The position numbers and the translations under genes are program-made. A stretch of 64,000 nucleotides of DNA from contig MBRE01000060.1 in the NCBI GenBank assembly GCA_001698425.1, positions 55,386 to 119,385 of the forward strand. Direction: 5' to 3'. The stretch is from Oscillatoriales cyanobacterium USR001 (GTDB lineage: Bacteria > Cyanobacteriota > Cyanobacteriia > Cyanobacteriales > Microcoleaceae). Numbering within the stretch: the first letter of the stretch is position 1; every line of letters starts with the position of its first letter. The notes beneath the pieces were generated by a model. The model did no database searches. It saw only the letters and a list, made by a program, of their open reading frames with translations, and was not told the DNA's origin. Shown piece by piece: positions 16,943 to 24,838 of this stretch.

Positions 16943-19126
16943 CTTTCAATTAACAGAATCCCGGCAACGGGACTGAAACTATTTGCTACAGATGAGTCCG
17001 CTTTCGTATATTACTTTCAATTAACAGAATCCCGGCAACGGGACTGAAACATTTTTTGGATCGACCCAGTTCTCTGTTCCGCCGGCCCTTTCAATTAACA
17101 GAATCCCGGCAACGGGACTGAAACCATGAAACAACAGGAAATCAAGAAACAAGAAGATTTCTTTCAATTAACAGAATCCCGGCAACGGGACTGAAACCAC
17201 CAGTCACGATTGAAGAACAGATAAAATATTTCTTTCAATTAACAGAATCCCGGCAACGGGACTGAAACATTGCACACGATGGAGCCGCTACAACTAAACC
17301 CGGCGCGGCTTTCAATTAACAGAATCCCGGCAACGGGACTGAAACAAAACCTCCTACAAACAGAGGAAACTATTAAGAATGAGAATCTTTCAATTAACAG
17401 AATCCCGGCAACGGGACTGAAACAATGAACCGATTATTTTATCCAAGCCGCTTAGATTCTTTCAATTAACAGAATCCCGGCAACGGGACTGAAACCATTG
17501 AATTTAAAAACAGAATCTGTTGGTTTACCACGCTTTCAATTAACAGAATCCCGGCAACGGGACTGAAACCTAAAACAACTCTTAGCTGACAAGCGTTCTG
17601 AAACTTTCAATCTTTCAATTAACAGAATCCCGGCAACGGGACTGAAACAAGAATACGAGACTGAAACCTTCACTATCGACCGCTTTGCTTTCAATTAACA
17701 GAATCCCGGCAACGGGACTGAAACAAAAATGTGAATATTAATTCGAGTAATGATATAAATACTTTCAATTAACAGAATCCCGGCAACGGGACTGAAACAT
17801 CGGATAGACCAGCCGGAAGAACAAACCCAAAATCCCCTTTCAATTAACAGAATCCCGGCAACGGGACTGAAACCTCGTGGCTTATCCAGTGGTGTTATTG
17901 GGTTCTTTTTCTTTCAATTAACAGAATCCCGGCAACGGGACTGAAACTTAGATGTCATTCCCAGTTTGCCGAAGAACTCAGACTTTCAATTAACAGAATC
18001 CCGGCAACGGGACTGAAACACTGTTGAGGGACGCTCACTGTTTGAGGAGAAATTGGACTTTCAATTAACAGAATCCCGGCAACGGGACTGAAACTCGATT
18101 TGTTTAGAACGTAGAAGGGATCTAACATCGTTTCTTTCAATTAACAGAATCCCGGCAACGGGACTGAAACAGATAGTCCGTGTACACGCAAGATAACAAG
18201 CAAGCTTTCAATTAACAGAATCCCGGCAACGGGACTGAAACGTAGCCCATGAGTGGGAGGTAGTGCCAGCTAGTAAAGCTTTCAATTAACAGAATCCCGG
18301 CAACGGGACTGAAACTTAGGACTGTCAGGCGGATACAAACTCACGCTTTCAATTAACAGAATCCCGGCAACGGGACTGAAACGAGTCCTCTTATGATTGC
18401 CCAATAAATAGGCTGTAATTCTTTCAATTAACAGAATCCCGGCAACGGGACTGAAACTCTGTTTGTTCTGCTAACCAATACCCTTTATCCCATCCTTTCA
18501 ATTAACAGAATCCCGGCAACGGGACTGAAACTCCCATTTGATTATATATGTCGTCATAAGTTTATCCTTTCAATTAACAGAATCCCGGCAACGGGACTGA
18601 AACGACAAACCCATTCAAATAGAAATGGACTTCGTAATCTGTTGGCTTTCAATTAACAGAATCCCGGCAACGGGACTGAAACCCGTTTTCATCAATAAAA
18701 ACTGGAGTCACGAGATTTCCGTTGACTTTCAATTAACAGAATCCCGGCAACGGGACTGAAACACTATTCTCCTATTATTCCAGATGCTGATGATTATTGG
18801 GCTTTCAATTAACAGAATCCCGGCAACGGGACTGAAACGTCTTTCTGTTTTCTCCAGATCCAGATTTTTCGCGATATCTTTCAATTAACAGAATCCCGGC
18901 AACGGGACTGAAACCACCTATGATACCAGCAATATTAATATTTTCAATGCTTTCAATTAACAGAATCCCGGCAACGGGACTGAAACACCTAAGAAGTCTA
19001 TTAGAAGAACCTACTCTCCTTCTTTCAATTAACAGAATCCCGGCAACGGGACTGAAACCATTTGTATCGCTGCTAACCCTCAAGAATTGCTTTCAATTAA
19101 CAGAATCCCGGCAACGGGACTGAAAC
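16943..19126 (+). CRISPR. CRISPR array 2: 30 repeats, 29 spacers, read rightwards
   Basis: Thirty 37-bp repeats begin at 16943, 17014, 17088, 17161, 17232 and so on to 19090. Spacers are about 34-43 bp. The repeat starts CTTTCAATTAACAGAA, has TCCCG/CGGGA stem arms with a GCAA loop and ends CTGAAAC. I found no degenerate terminal repeat. The leader and promoter at 16698-16942 fix the direction. The size compared with array 1 suggests this leader has been the more active acquisition site or the array less prone to loss. Two neighbouring spacers (17570-17611 and 17649-17687) contain repeat-end sequence. Confidence 0.98.
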
Positions 19127-19553
19127 AATTTACTTGTCTATGTCGCACCGTTTTTCTTCTCCTTTTTCCGTCTGGGCCCCCTCCCCCGCTATTGTCGCTT
19201 CGCTTGCGTCGGCCGTGTCGGACTTTCGCTGCTGCTATGTTCGCCGCTCTCTCCGCTCCTTCTCTGGGTGGGTTTGCGTTGCTGTGTTTGCCTCGCCGTC
19301 CGTTGCTGGCGGCTTTGCCGCCGCTGTGTCCGCAGGCTTCGGGTTGCCCTTCTGTGCCTTTCGCCGCGTCGCTTTTGGTTGGGGCGTATCGGTGCCCGTT
19401 TTCTGCCGCTGGTTGCGGCGACCTGTCGTTGGTCGTCTTCCTGTGCTGCGCGGCCTCCGCGTTCGGGTTCCCAATGTAGTCTGCTTGTAGTTTCCCTAGT
19501 CTGTGCGCTGCGCCCTCAACTGTGCTTCTCCGGTGGCCTTCTCTGGTTCCGCA
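19127..19553. other. GC-rich, A-depleted island at the distal end of array 2
   Basis: The sequence switches abruptly after the last repeat to GC-rich DNA. In 19141-19470 I count only 7 A on the + strand in 330 bases. Perfect hairpins occur, such as GGCGGCTTTGCCGCC near 19309. Because every stop codon needs an A, long open frames on the + strand are expected by composition alone, and I do not accept any as genes. A T-poor structured RNA from the minus strand, or foreign DNA, are possibilities. The right edge touches GGTGTCAACTTAA (19554), the MITE end sequence. Confidence 0.7.
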
Positions 19554-19566
19554 GGTGTCAACTTAA
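19554..19566 (+). repeat. Solo MITE end next to the A-depleted island
   Basis: GGTGTCAACTTAA is identical to the terminal sequence of the element at 16424-16605 and sits between the composition island and glcF. Confidence 0.55.
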
Positions 19567-19578
19567 AGCCAACCCCAG

Positions 19579-20982
19579 TTATTTCTTCTGTAACTTAATT
19601 CCTTGAATTGAATAATCTAATAATTCAATAGGGTGCATTAGCGTAATTTGTTTTCCTTGCAATTCTAAATGTTTCTTAATTTGTAAAGAACAACCAGGAT
19701 TTGCCGAAGCAATTAACTCTGCTCCAGTATTTAATAAATTCTCTACTTTTTGCTGTCCCAATTCATCAGCAATTTCTGGTTGCAACATATTATAAACTCC
19801 GGCACTCCCGCAACACAAAGCAGCATCTAAAGGTTCTTTTAATTTTACTCCCGGAATTTGTTGCAATAACTGACGCGGTGGCAAACTAATTTTTTGCCCG
19901 TGTAGTAAATGACAAGCATCCTGATAAACTATAGTTAATTCTCCCTCAATTAGTGGGAAAAGTTGGGCAGTTAAACCAACTTTTGCGAGAAATTCTTGCA
20001 CGTCTTTTACTTTTTCTGCAAAGGCTTTAGCTGACTCCTGATATTCTAAGTCATCTGCTAAAATGTGACCGTATTCTTTCAAGGTGTGGCCGCAACCTGC
20101 GGCATTAATAATGATAGCATCAAGTTCAATATCTGCAAAACTATCGATCATTTGTCTTGCCATTATTTTAGCTTGTTCGGTTTGGCCTTGATGTTCGGGT
20201 AAAGCTGCACAACAACCCTGACTTTTAGGAATTACTACTTCGCAACCATTGGCAGTTAAAACTCTTACAGTTGCTTCGTTAACTGGGGAGAAAAATAATC
20301 TTTGTACGCAACCTAAAATCATGCCAACTCGATAACGTTTTTCTCCTCGTGGGGGGATTACTGTTGGTAAATTATCGCGAAATGATTCAACAGAAATCGG
20401 GGGCAAAATTGACTCCATTGCGGCTAATCTGGGAAATACTTTTTTCAGCAAACCTGTGGCACGTACAAGTTTTTGTACTCCCAGCTTTTGATAGATAAAT
20501 AGGGGGGCAAGTAATGGCCGTAAACGATGGGGATAGGGGAATAAATTAAAAATGAGTGCGCGAATGAAGCGATCGGGTAAATTGCGTTGATAATTGCGAT
20601 CGAGTTGATGACGAGTTGCAGAAATTAATCGATCGTATTGTACCCCAGAAGGACAGGTCGTAACACAAGCTAAACAACCTAAACAAGTATCAAAATGTGG
20701 CGCTGTGGCTTGATTTAAAGGTGCGTCACCTTCGTTAATGGCATCCATTAAATAGATACGGCCTCTAGGAGAATCCATCTCTTTACCAAGCACCCGATAA
20801 CTGGGACAAGTTGATAGGCAAAAGCCGCAGTGTACGCAGGTATCAATTAACTTTGGGGCTGGTGGATTTTTAGCATCAAATCCTGGTAAATCTGATTGTA
20901 AATGGGGATTTTGGGCTAAAAAGTTACCAGGGTTAATTGGTTTTAAATTACTGTTTTCTAAGGATTTTTCTGAGGTTTGCAT
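19579..20982 (-). CDS. glcF: Glycolate oxidase iron-sulfur subunit GlcF
   Basis: A 467-residue protein with two [4Fe-4S] ferredoxin motifs near the N-terminus (CVHCGFCLSTCP and CLGCLACVTTCP). Two CCG-type domains follow (GCVQRLFFSP, QGCCAALPEHQG, DACHLLHG, ALCCGSAGVY). GlcF passes electrons from the flavin subunits of glycolate dehydrogenase, which oxidises photorespiratory glycolate to glyoxylate. glcE lies 48 bases upstream on the same strand, so they probably form an operon; glcD is not in the window. The gap between them holds three tandem copies of a TTTACCTTTACAT-like unit. Confidence 0.92.
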   Translation of the reverse strand: MQTSEKSLENSNLKPINPGNFLAQNPHLQSDLPGFDAKNPPAPKLIDTCVHCGFCLSTCPSYRVLGKEMDSPRGRIYLMDAINEGDAPLNQATAPHFDTCLGCLACVTTCPSGVQYDRLISATRHQLDRNYQRNLPDRFIRALIFNLFPYPHRLRPLLAPLFIYQKLGVQKLVRATGLLKKVFPRLAAMESILPPISVESFRDNLPTVIPPRGEKRYRVGMILGCVQRLFFSPVNEATVRVLTANGCEVVIPKSQGCCAALPEHQGQTEQAKIMARQMIDSFADIELDAIIINAAGCGHTLKEYGHILADDLEYQESAKAFAEKVKDVQEFLAKVGLTAQLFPLIEGELTIVYQDACHLLHGQKISLPPRQLLQQIPGVKLKEPLDAALCCGSAGVYNMLQPEIADELGQQKVENLLNTGAELIASANPGCSLQIKKHLELQGKQITLMHPIELLDYSIQGIKLQKK

Positions 20983-21030
20983 ACATTTTACCTTTACATT
21001 TTACCTTTACATTTTACCTTTACTTAAATT

Positions 21031-22491
21031 TTAGATTCCACTGAGAAAACGATGGGGATTTAAAATGTTTTGGGGATCGAATTGTTGTTTAATTTTCTGC
21101 ATTAAATTCAGAGCATTTCCCTGATAACCCCAAACATCTATTTGCTGTTTAAGATCGGGAGGAGCTTTTAAAATAGTGAGAAATCCACCCTTTAATTCGC
21201 ACTGACGACGTAGCTGCAAAATAATTTCAGCCGTCGCCATATCAATCCGAAAAATTCCTAACCCACTACCTCCATGAATTAAACTATCACCTAAATTGAG
21301 ATCGGTTAAAATGTTCGCTGCTGCCGATGGCGTTACTCCTATTTTACAAAGAATTGTGGAATCTGACACAGGTTGAGAGATAGTTTCTTTTAATCTCTGC
21401 CACAAGTTAAACTCATCATTCTCAGTACAGGTAATTCCTTTTAATCCTAAATGATTGCCTAGTTCTAACAATCGGGTAGATTGTTCTTTGACACTTTCTG
21501 CGACGCTTTGAAATCTTACGATTAAACCCAAACTTTTACCGAAACCTAATTTTTCTACTAATCGAGTTGATAGTAAGTCAAGGGCTGTGGGAGTTAAGGA
21601 TGAGGACAATAAAGTTTGAGTTGCTTTGGCTAAATTAGTAGTTTCCCCAGTTAAAATTACTGTGCTAGATGCTTCTGGTAAGGGATAAACGCGCATTGTT
21701 ACTTGACTAATTACCCCCAAAGTTCCATAGGAACCTGTTAATAATTTCATTAAGTCGTAACCGGCTACATTCTTAACAACTCTTCCCCCGGCTTGAGCGA
21801 TTTTACCATCGGCACGCACGAAGGTAATTCCTAATAGGAGATCCCGCACTCCTCGATATTTTTGTCGCCAGGAACCAGCATCAGCAGTGGCGATAATTCC
21901 GCCGATAGTTGCGGTTTCTGAATAGGTAGGATCTAAGGGTAAAAATTGATTAGCGTTTGCTAGAATTTCTTGCAGTTTGGTAAATTTCATGCCTGCTTCG
22001 ATGGTGACTGTTAAATCACCAATGGCGCGATCGATGAGGCGGTTAATGCGATCGCAACTTACAGCGACGATCCCCCCTGCCCCCCTTAAGAAGGGGGGTT
22101 CTGAGAGGTTAATTTCCCTCGTAGATTGGGGTTCTGAGATGTTAGAAATCTCAATTTTCCCTCTTAAGAATGGGGGTTCTGAGATGTTAGAAATCTCAAT
22201 TCCCCCCCTTACTAAGGGGGGGTAGGGGGGGATCGGGGGTTCTGTTTTAACTAATCCTCCCCAATCCAATTTGCTACCACCACCCATCGGCAATACCCCG
22301 CAATGATTTCGGGAGACGCAAGCGATCGCGGCGGCGAGTTCAGCCTGAGTATTGGGATAAACAATGCAGTCAATTTTCGTCCCAGGTGCGATCGCGCCTG
22401 CTATAATTTTCTGCAAAAATTCCTGGGTATCTTCCCAGCGACAGATGCCAGCCGTGCCGACAATATTTTCTAGTTCTTGTAGTAATGCCAA
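21031..22491 (-). CDS. glcE: Glycolate oxidase FAD-binding subunit GlcE with repeat-derived insertion
   Basis: A 486-residue FAD-binding oxidoreductase of the GlcD/GlcE type. The PP-loop FAD site is visible as MGGGSKLDWGG (residues 69-79) and AGMKFTKLQEI. ATIGGIIATADAG and GGRVVKNVAGYDLMKL are typical of GlcE. Residues about 84-141 are an insertion made of PPYPPLVRGG-like and SEPPFLRG-like peptides encoded by a C/G-rich interspersed repeat. Without it the length would match the usual GlcE of about 430 residues. The frame is kept, so the protein may still work if the insertion forms a surface loop. It is probably co-transcribed with glcF. Confidence 0.9.
   Translation of the reverse strand: MALLQELENIVGTAGICRWEDTQEFLQKIIAGAIAPGTKIDCIVYPNTQAELAAAIACVSRNHCGVLPMGGGSKLDWGGLVKTEPPIPPYPPLVRGGIEISNISEPPFLRGKIEISNISEPQSTREINLSEPPFLRGAGGIVAVSCDRINRLIDRAIGDLTVTIEAGMKFTKLQEILANANQFLPLDPTYSETATIGGIIATADAGSWRQKYRGVRDLLLGITFVRADGKIAQAGGRVVKNVAGYDLMKLLTGSYGTLGVISQVTMRVYPLPEASSTVILTGETTNLAKATQTLLSSSLTPTALDLLSTRLVEKLGFGKSLGLIVRFQSVAESVKEQSTRLLELGNHLGLKGITCTENDEFNLWQRLKETISQPVSDSTILCKIGVTPSAAANILTDLNLGDSLIHGGSGLGIFRIDMATAEIILQLRRQCELKGGFLTILKAPPDLKQQIDVWGYQGNALNLMQKIKQQFDPQNILNPHRFLSGI
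22069..22242. repeat. C/G-rich interspersed repeat inserted in glcE
   Basis: Several CCCCCCTTAAGAAGGGGGG-like palindromes alternate with two copies of TTCTGAGATGTTAGAAATCT. The same repeat type (CCCCCTTAATCCCCCCTTGG) is in the CHAT gene at the right edge and in the intergenic element at 52408-52482. Confidence 0.8.
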
Positions 22492-22569
22492 GTTGACCGT
22501 TTAATAGTTTGATGTAATTTCTTAAGCTATTATATTTCTAAATCAGAACTTACGCACACTTTTTTATTT

Positions 22570-23319
22570 ATGGAACTTTCAGATTTCCTGCTACTGGTAC
22601 ATCCCGCCCTTGCAGTGGTCGTAGTTTTCCCAATTATTGGTACTGTTGCTAATCTAGCATGGCAAACGCGATCGCGCCGCCTGCAAAGTGCGGGCGAGGG
22701 AAAAAGTAAAATTCCACCCTCCGTTGGTACCGAGCACGTTAAATTAGGTCGCTGGTTAACTGGTTCAGTAGTTGGCGTTAGTTTAATCGGTTTTGCCTAC
22801 GCCATCCTTTTCGACAGTATTTTGAAAAATCAATTGTGGGATAAAGAACCTTTTAAAGTGGTTTTTATTGCCCTAATGTTTGCCGCTACCATCGCTTCTT
22901 TAGTATTTCTTTACAAAGCTACACTCCCAAAATGGAGGGCAGTATTTGCTACTTTAAGCAGTGCGGGTTTAGTAATTATTGGTTTCCAAGATGGTATTTA
23001 TCGTCGAGATTATGAATGGATGTTTTCTCATTTTTATTATGGCCTGATTGCTTCAATTCTAATGATTGTTTCTTTGGCAATTGTTCCCGAAATTTATAAG
23101 GATAAAACCCATAAATGGCGGAAAATTCACACTATTTTAAACTGTGTGGCTTTGCTACTATTTATCGGTCAAGGAATGACAGGATCTAGGGATTTGTTAG
23201 CAATTCCTTTAAGTTGGCAAAAAGAATATCTCGGTCAATGCGATTGGAGTAAAAATACTTGCCCGAAGAAAACCTCATCTCTAATGAATGAAACATTAAC
23301 CAATGCCCCTCGAATCTAA
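22570..23319 (+). CDS. DUF4079 membrane protein
   Basis: A 249-residue cyanobacterial protein of the DUF4079 family. It opens with LLVHPALAVVVVFPIIGTVA, and SVGTEHVKLGRWLTG follows the first membrane span. I see about five hydrophobic segments (near residues 8-28, 60-80, 95-115, 120-165, 190-210). Family members are short multi-span proteins with His residues that could ligate heme, but no function is established from the sequence. The gene overlaps the next one by 17 bases, suggesting coupling with the SPFH protein. Confidence 0.8.
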   Translation: MELSDFLLLVHPALAVVVVFPIIGTVANLAWQTRSRRLQSAGEGKSKIPPSVGTEHVKLGRWLTGSVVGVSLIGFAYAILFDSILKNQLWDKEPFKVVFIALMFAATIASLVFLYKATLPKWRAVFATLSSAGLVIIGFQDGIYRRDYEWMFSHFYYGLIASILMIVSLAIVPEIYKDKTHKWRKIHTILNCVALLLFIGQGMTGSRDLLAIPLSWQKEYLGQCDWSKNTCPKKTSSLMNETLTNAPRI

Positions 23320-24151
23320 TAGTAATACTTCCACAGTCAAATCAAAAAATCAAGCCAGCCAAGATATTTATATCTTTATCAGACTTACTTTATTTTTCTT
23401 GATACTGGCTTTGATTTCTAGTTTTTTTGTGATCGTTAACGCTGGAGAGCGCGGTGTATTAATGCAATTTGGAAAAGTGCAAGAAATAATATTGGAAGAA
23501 GGAATTCACCCGATTATTCCTTTAATTAACACTGTCCAAAAATTGAGCGTCCGCGTTCAAAAACAAGAAATTTCTGCTGAAGCATCCTCAAAGGATCTGC
23601 AAGATGTATTTGCCGATGTTGCTCTCAATTGGCATATTATTCCAGAGGAAGCAAATGCCATATTTCAACAAATAGGAACCGAGAGCGAAATCATCGATCG
23701 CATTATCAACCCTGCTGTTGAAGAAGTGCTAAAAGCTGTCATCGCCAAATATACGGCTGAAGAAATTATTACCAAACGAGGAGAAGTGAAAGCAGCGGTA
23801 GATATTGCACTAAAAACGCGGTTAATTAACTATCATATTGCTGTTGATGATATTTCCTTAGTTCACGTTCACTTTTCCGCACAATTTAGCGCGGCGGTAG
23901 AGGCAAAACAAATAGCAGAACAAGAAGCCAAACGCGCCGAATTTGTAGCACAAAAGGCTGTAAAAGAAGCAGAAGCTAAGGTGAATTTAGCTAGAGGTGA
24001 AGCGGAAGCTCAAAGATTGCTACGGGAAAATCTTACATCAGAAATACTGCAAAAAGAAGCTATAGAAAAATGGAATGGAACTTTACCCCTAATTGTAGGC
24101 GACAGTCATGGAACATTATTAGATTTGAGTAAACTAAGGAATGAAAAATAA
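23303..24151 (+). CDS. SPFH/prohibitin-family membrane protein
   Basis: A 282-residue protein with one N-terminal membrane span (about residues 25-47). The SPFH/Band-7 domain follows, opening ERGVLMQFGKVQEIILEEG, and a long Ala/Glu-rich coiled coil runs from about 195 to 240 (EAKQIAEQEAKRAEFVAQK). Prohibitin-like proteins form large rings on membranes and often chaperone membrane complexes or proteases. The start overlaps the DUF4079 gene. A palindrome just downstream (24166-24201) could act as a terminator-like structure. Confidence 0.88.
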   Translation: MPLESNSNTSTVKSKNQASQDIYIFIRLTLFFLILALISSFFVIVNAGERGVLMQFGKVQEIILEEGIHPIIPLINTVQKLSVRVQKQEISAEASSKDLQDVFADVALNWHIIPEEANAIFQQIGTESEIIDRIINPAVEEVLKAVIAKYTAEEIITKRGEVKAAVDIALKTRLINYHIAVDDISLVHVHFSAQFSAAVEAKQIAEQEAKRAEFVAQKAVKEAEAKVNLARGEAEAQRLLRENLTSEILQKEAIEKWNGTLPLIVGDSHGTLLDLSKLRNEK

Positions 24152-24165
24152 ATACGATCTAGTTC

Positions 24166-24201
24166 GTAGTAAGCGCAAAGAGCGCTCTTTGCGCTTACTA
24201 C
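24166..24201. repeat. GTAGTAAGCGC palindrome
   Basis: GTAGTAAGCGCAAAG pairs with CTTTGCGCTTACTAC. The same palindrome family occurs at 38512-38554 and 58283-58325, and a variant at 9033-9085. Confidence 0.8.
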
Positions 24202-24233
24202 ACCCCAATAAAATAAAACAGTTAACATATTTG

Positions 24234-24443
24234 CCTGTCCGAGCAGTTGTTTGAGAGCGACTTCACTTTCTTTGATTTCTATTTTACAAACCCCTGCCAT
24301 ATTTTTCCTCGCGTAGGCGAAGCCAGCCGAAGGCATCGCGTCAAATTAGATTTTACACCATTTGTAGTCACAATTTCAAGAATTGGTATTAGTAATTCTT
24401 CCAGGTAATCTTTGGCAAATTTGTCGTGAATAAATCGAGTCAT
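24234..24443 (-). pseudogene. Two N-terminal gene fragments (IS630-like transposase; Rpn/transposase-like)
   Basis: On the minus strand, the frame beginning at 24300 reads MAGVCKIEIKESEVALKQLL. This resembles the N-terminal helix-turn-helix region of cyanobacterial IS630 transposases before it breaks off. A second frame beginning at 24443 reads MTRFIHDKFAKDYLEELL, the typical opening of a cyanobacterial Rpn-like or cytosolic PD-(D/E)XK family, and breaks near 24340. Between them is a known interspersed repeat (GCGTAGGCGAAGCCAGCC). Both fragments lack their catalytic parts. The rest of 24152-24552 holds no gene. Confidence 0.5.
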
Positions 24444-24552
24444 TGTGATAACCTTGTGGTAGATGGGTGGCGCGATCGCCTACCAAACAACTTGAAATTG
24501 CCCAATTAATTAAGTTGAAACTCTTTAAAAAATAGTTTGCAGGAGCAAATTT

Positions 24553-24741
24553 ATGTTTGGTTTAGGATTACCAGAATTAGGAATTATCGCCATTGTTGCG
24601 ATTTTAATCTTCGGTCCAAAAAAACTGCCAGAATTAGGAAGTGCGATCGGTAAAACTCTACGAGATTTTAAAGAAGGAATTAGTAAATCAGAAACAGAAA
24701 CCACTGAAAAAGCAAAAGAAGAAGAAGAGACTAAAGACTAG
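24553..24741 (+). CDS. tatA: Twin-arginine translocase subunit TatA
   Basis: A 62-residue TatA/TatE protein. It has one N-terminal membrane span, IIAIVAILIFGPKKLPELG, with the FGPKKLPE hinge, then an amphipathic helix (GSAIGKTLRDFKEG) and an acidic tail. TatA forms the pore that exports folded proteins carrying RR signal peptides. A GCAGGAG ribosome site is upstream of ATG 24553. tatC is not nearby. Confidence 0.93.
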   Translation: MFGLGLPELGIIAIVAILIFGPKKLPELGSAIGKTLRDFKEGISKSETETTEKAKEEEETKD

Positions 24742-24754
24742 AAGTTAGGAATAT

Positions 24755-24838
24755 CGCTATTTGTTAACAGTTAGCTGTTAACTGTTAACAAATAACAAAT
24801 AACAGTTAACAAATAACAGTTAACAAATAACAGTTAAC
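24755..24838. repeat. Tandem AACAGTTAACAAAT repeats
   Basis: Units of about 15 bp (AACAAATAACAGTTA) are repeated between tatA and the end of cphA. A longer copy of the same array is at 40303-40381 and a shorter one at 33515-33556. Confidence 0.8.

Noticed and set aside
18805..19123. Open frames within the CRISPR array with repeated SINRIPATGLK or SPVAGILLIE peptides
   Set aside because: These are translations of the 37-bp repeat, not genes.
19087..19606. Four long open frames in the GC-rich island after array 2
   Set aside because: They follow from the near absence of A (so no stop codons on the + strand), overlap each other and the last repeat, and show no protein-like pattern.
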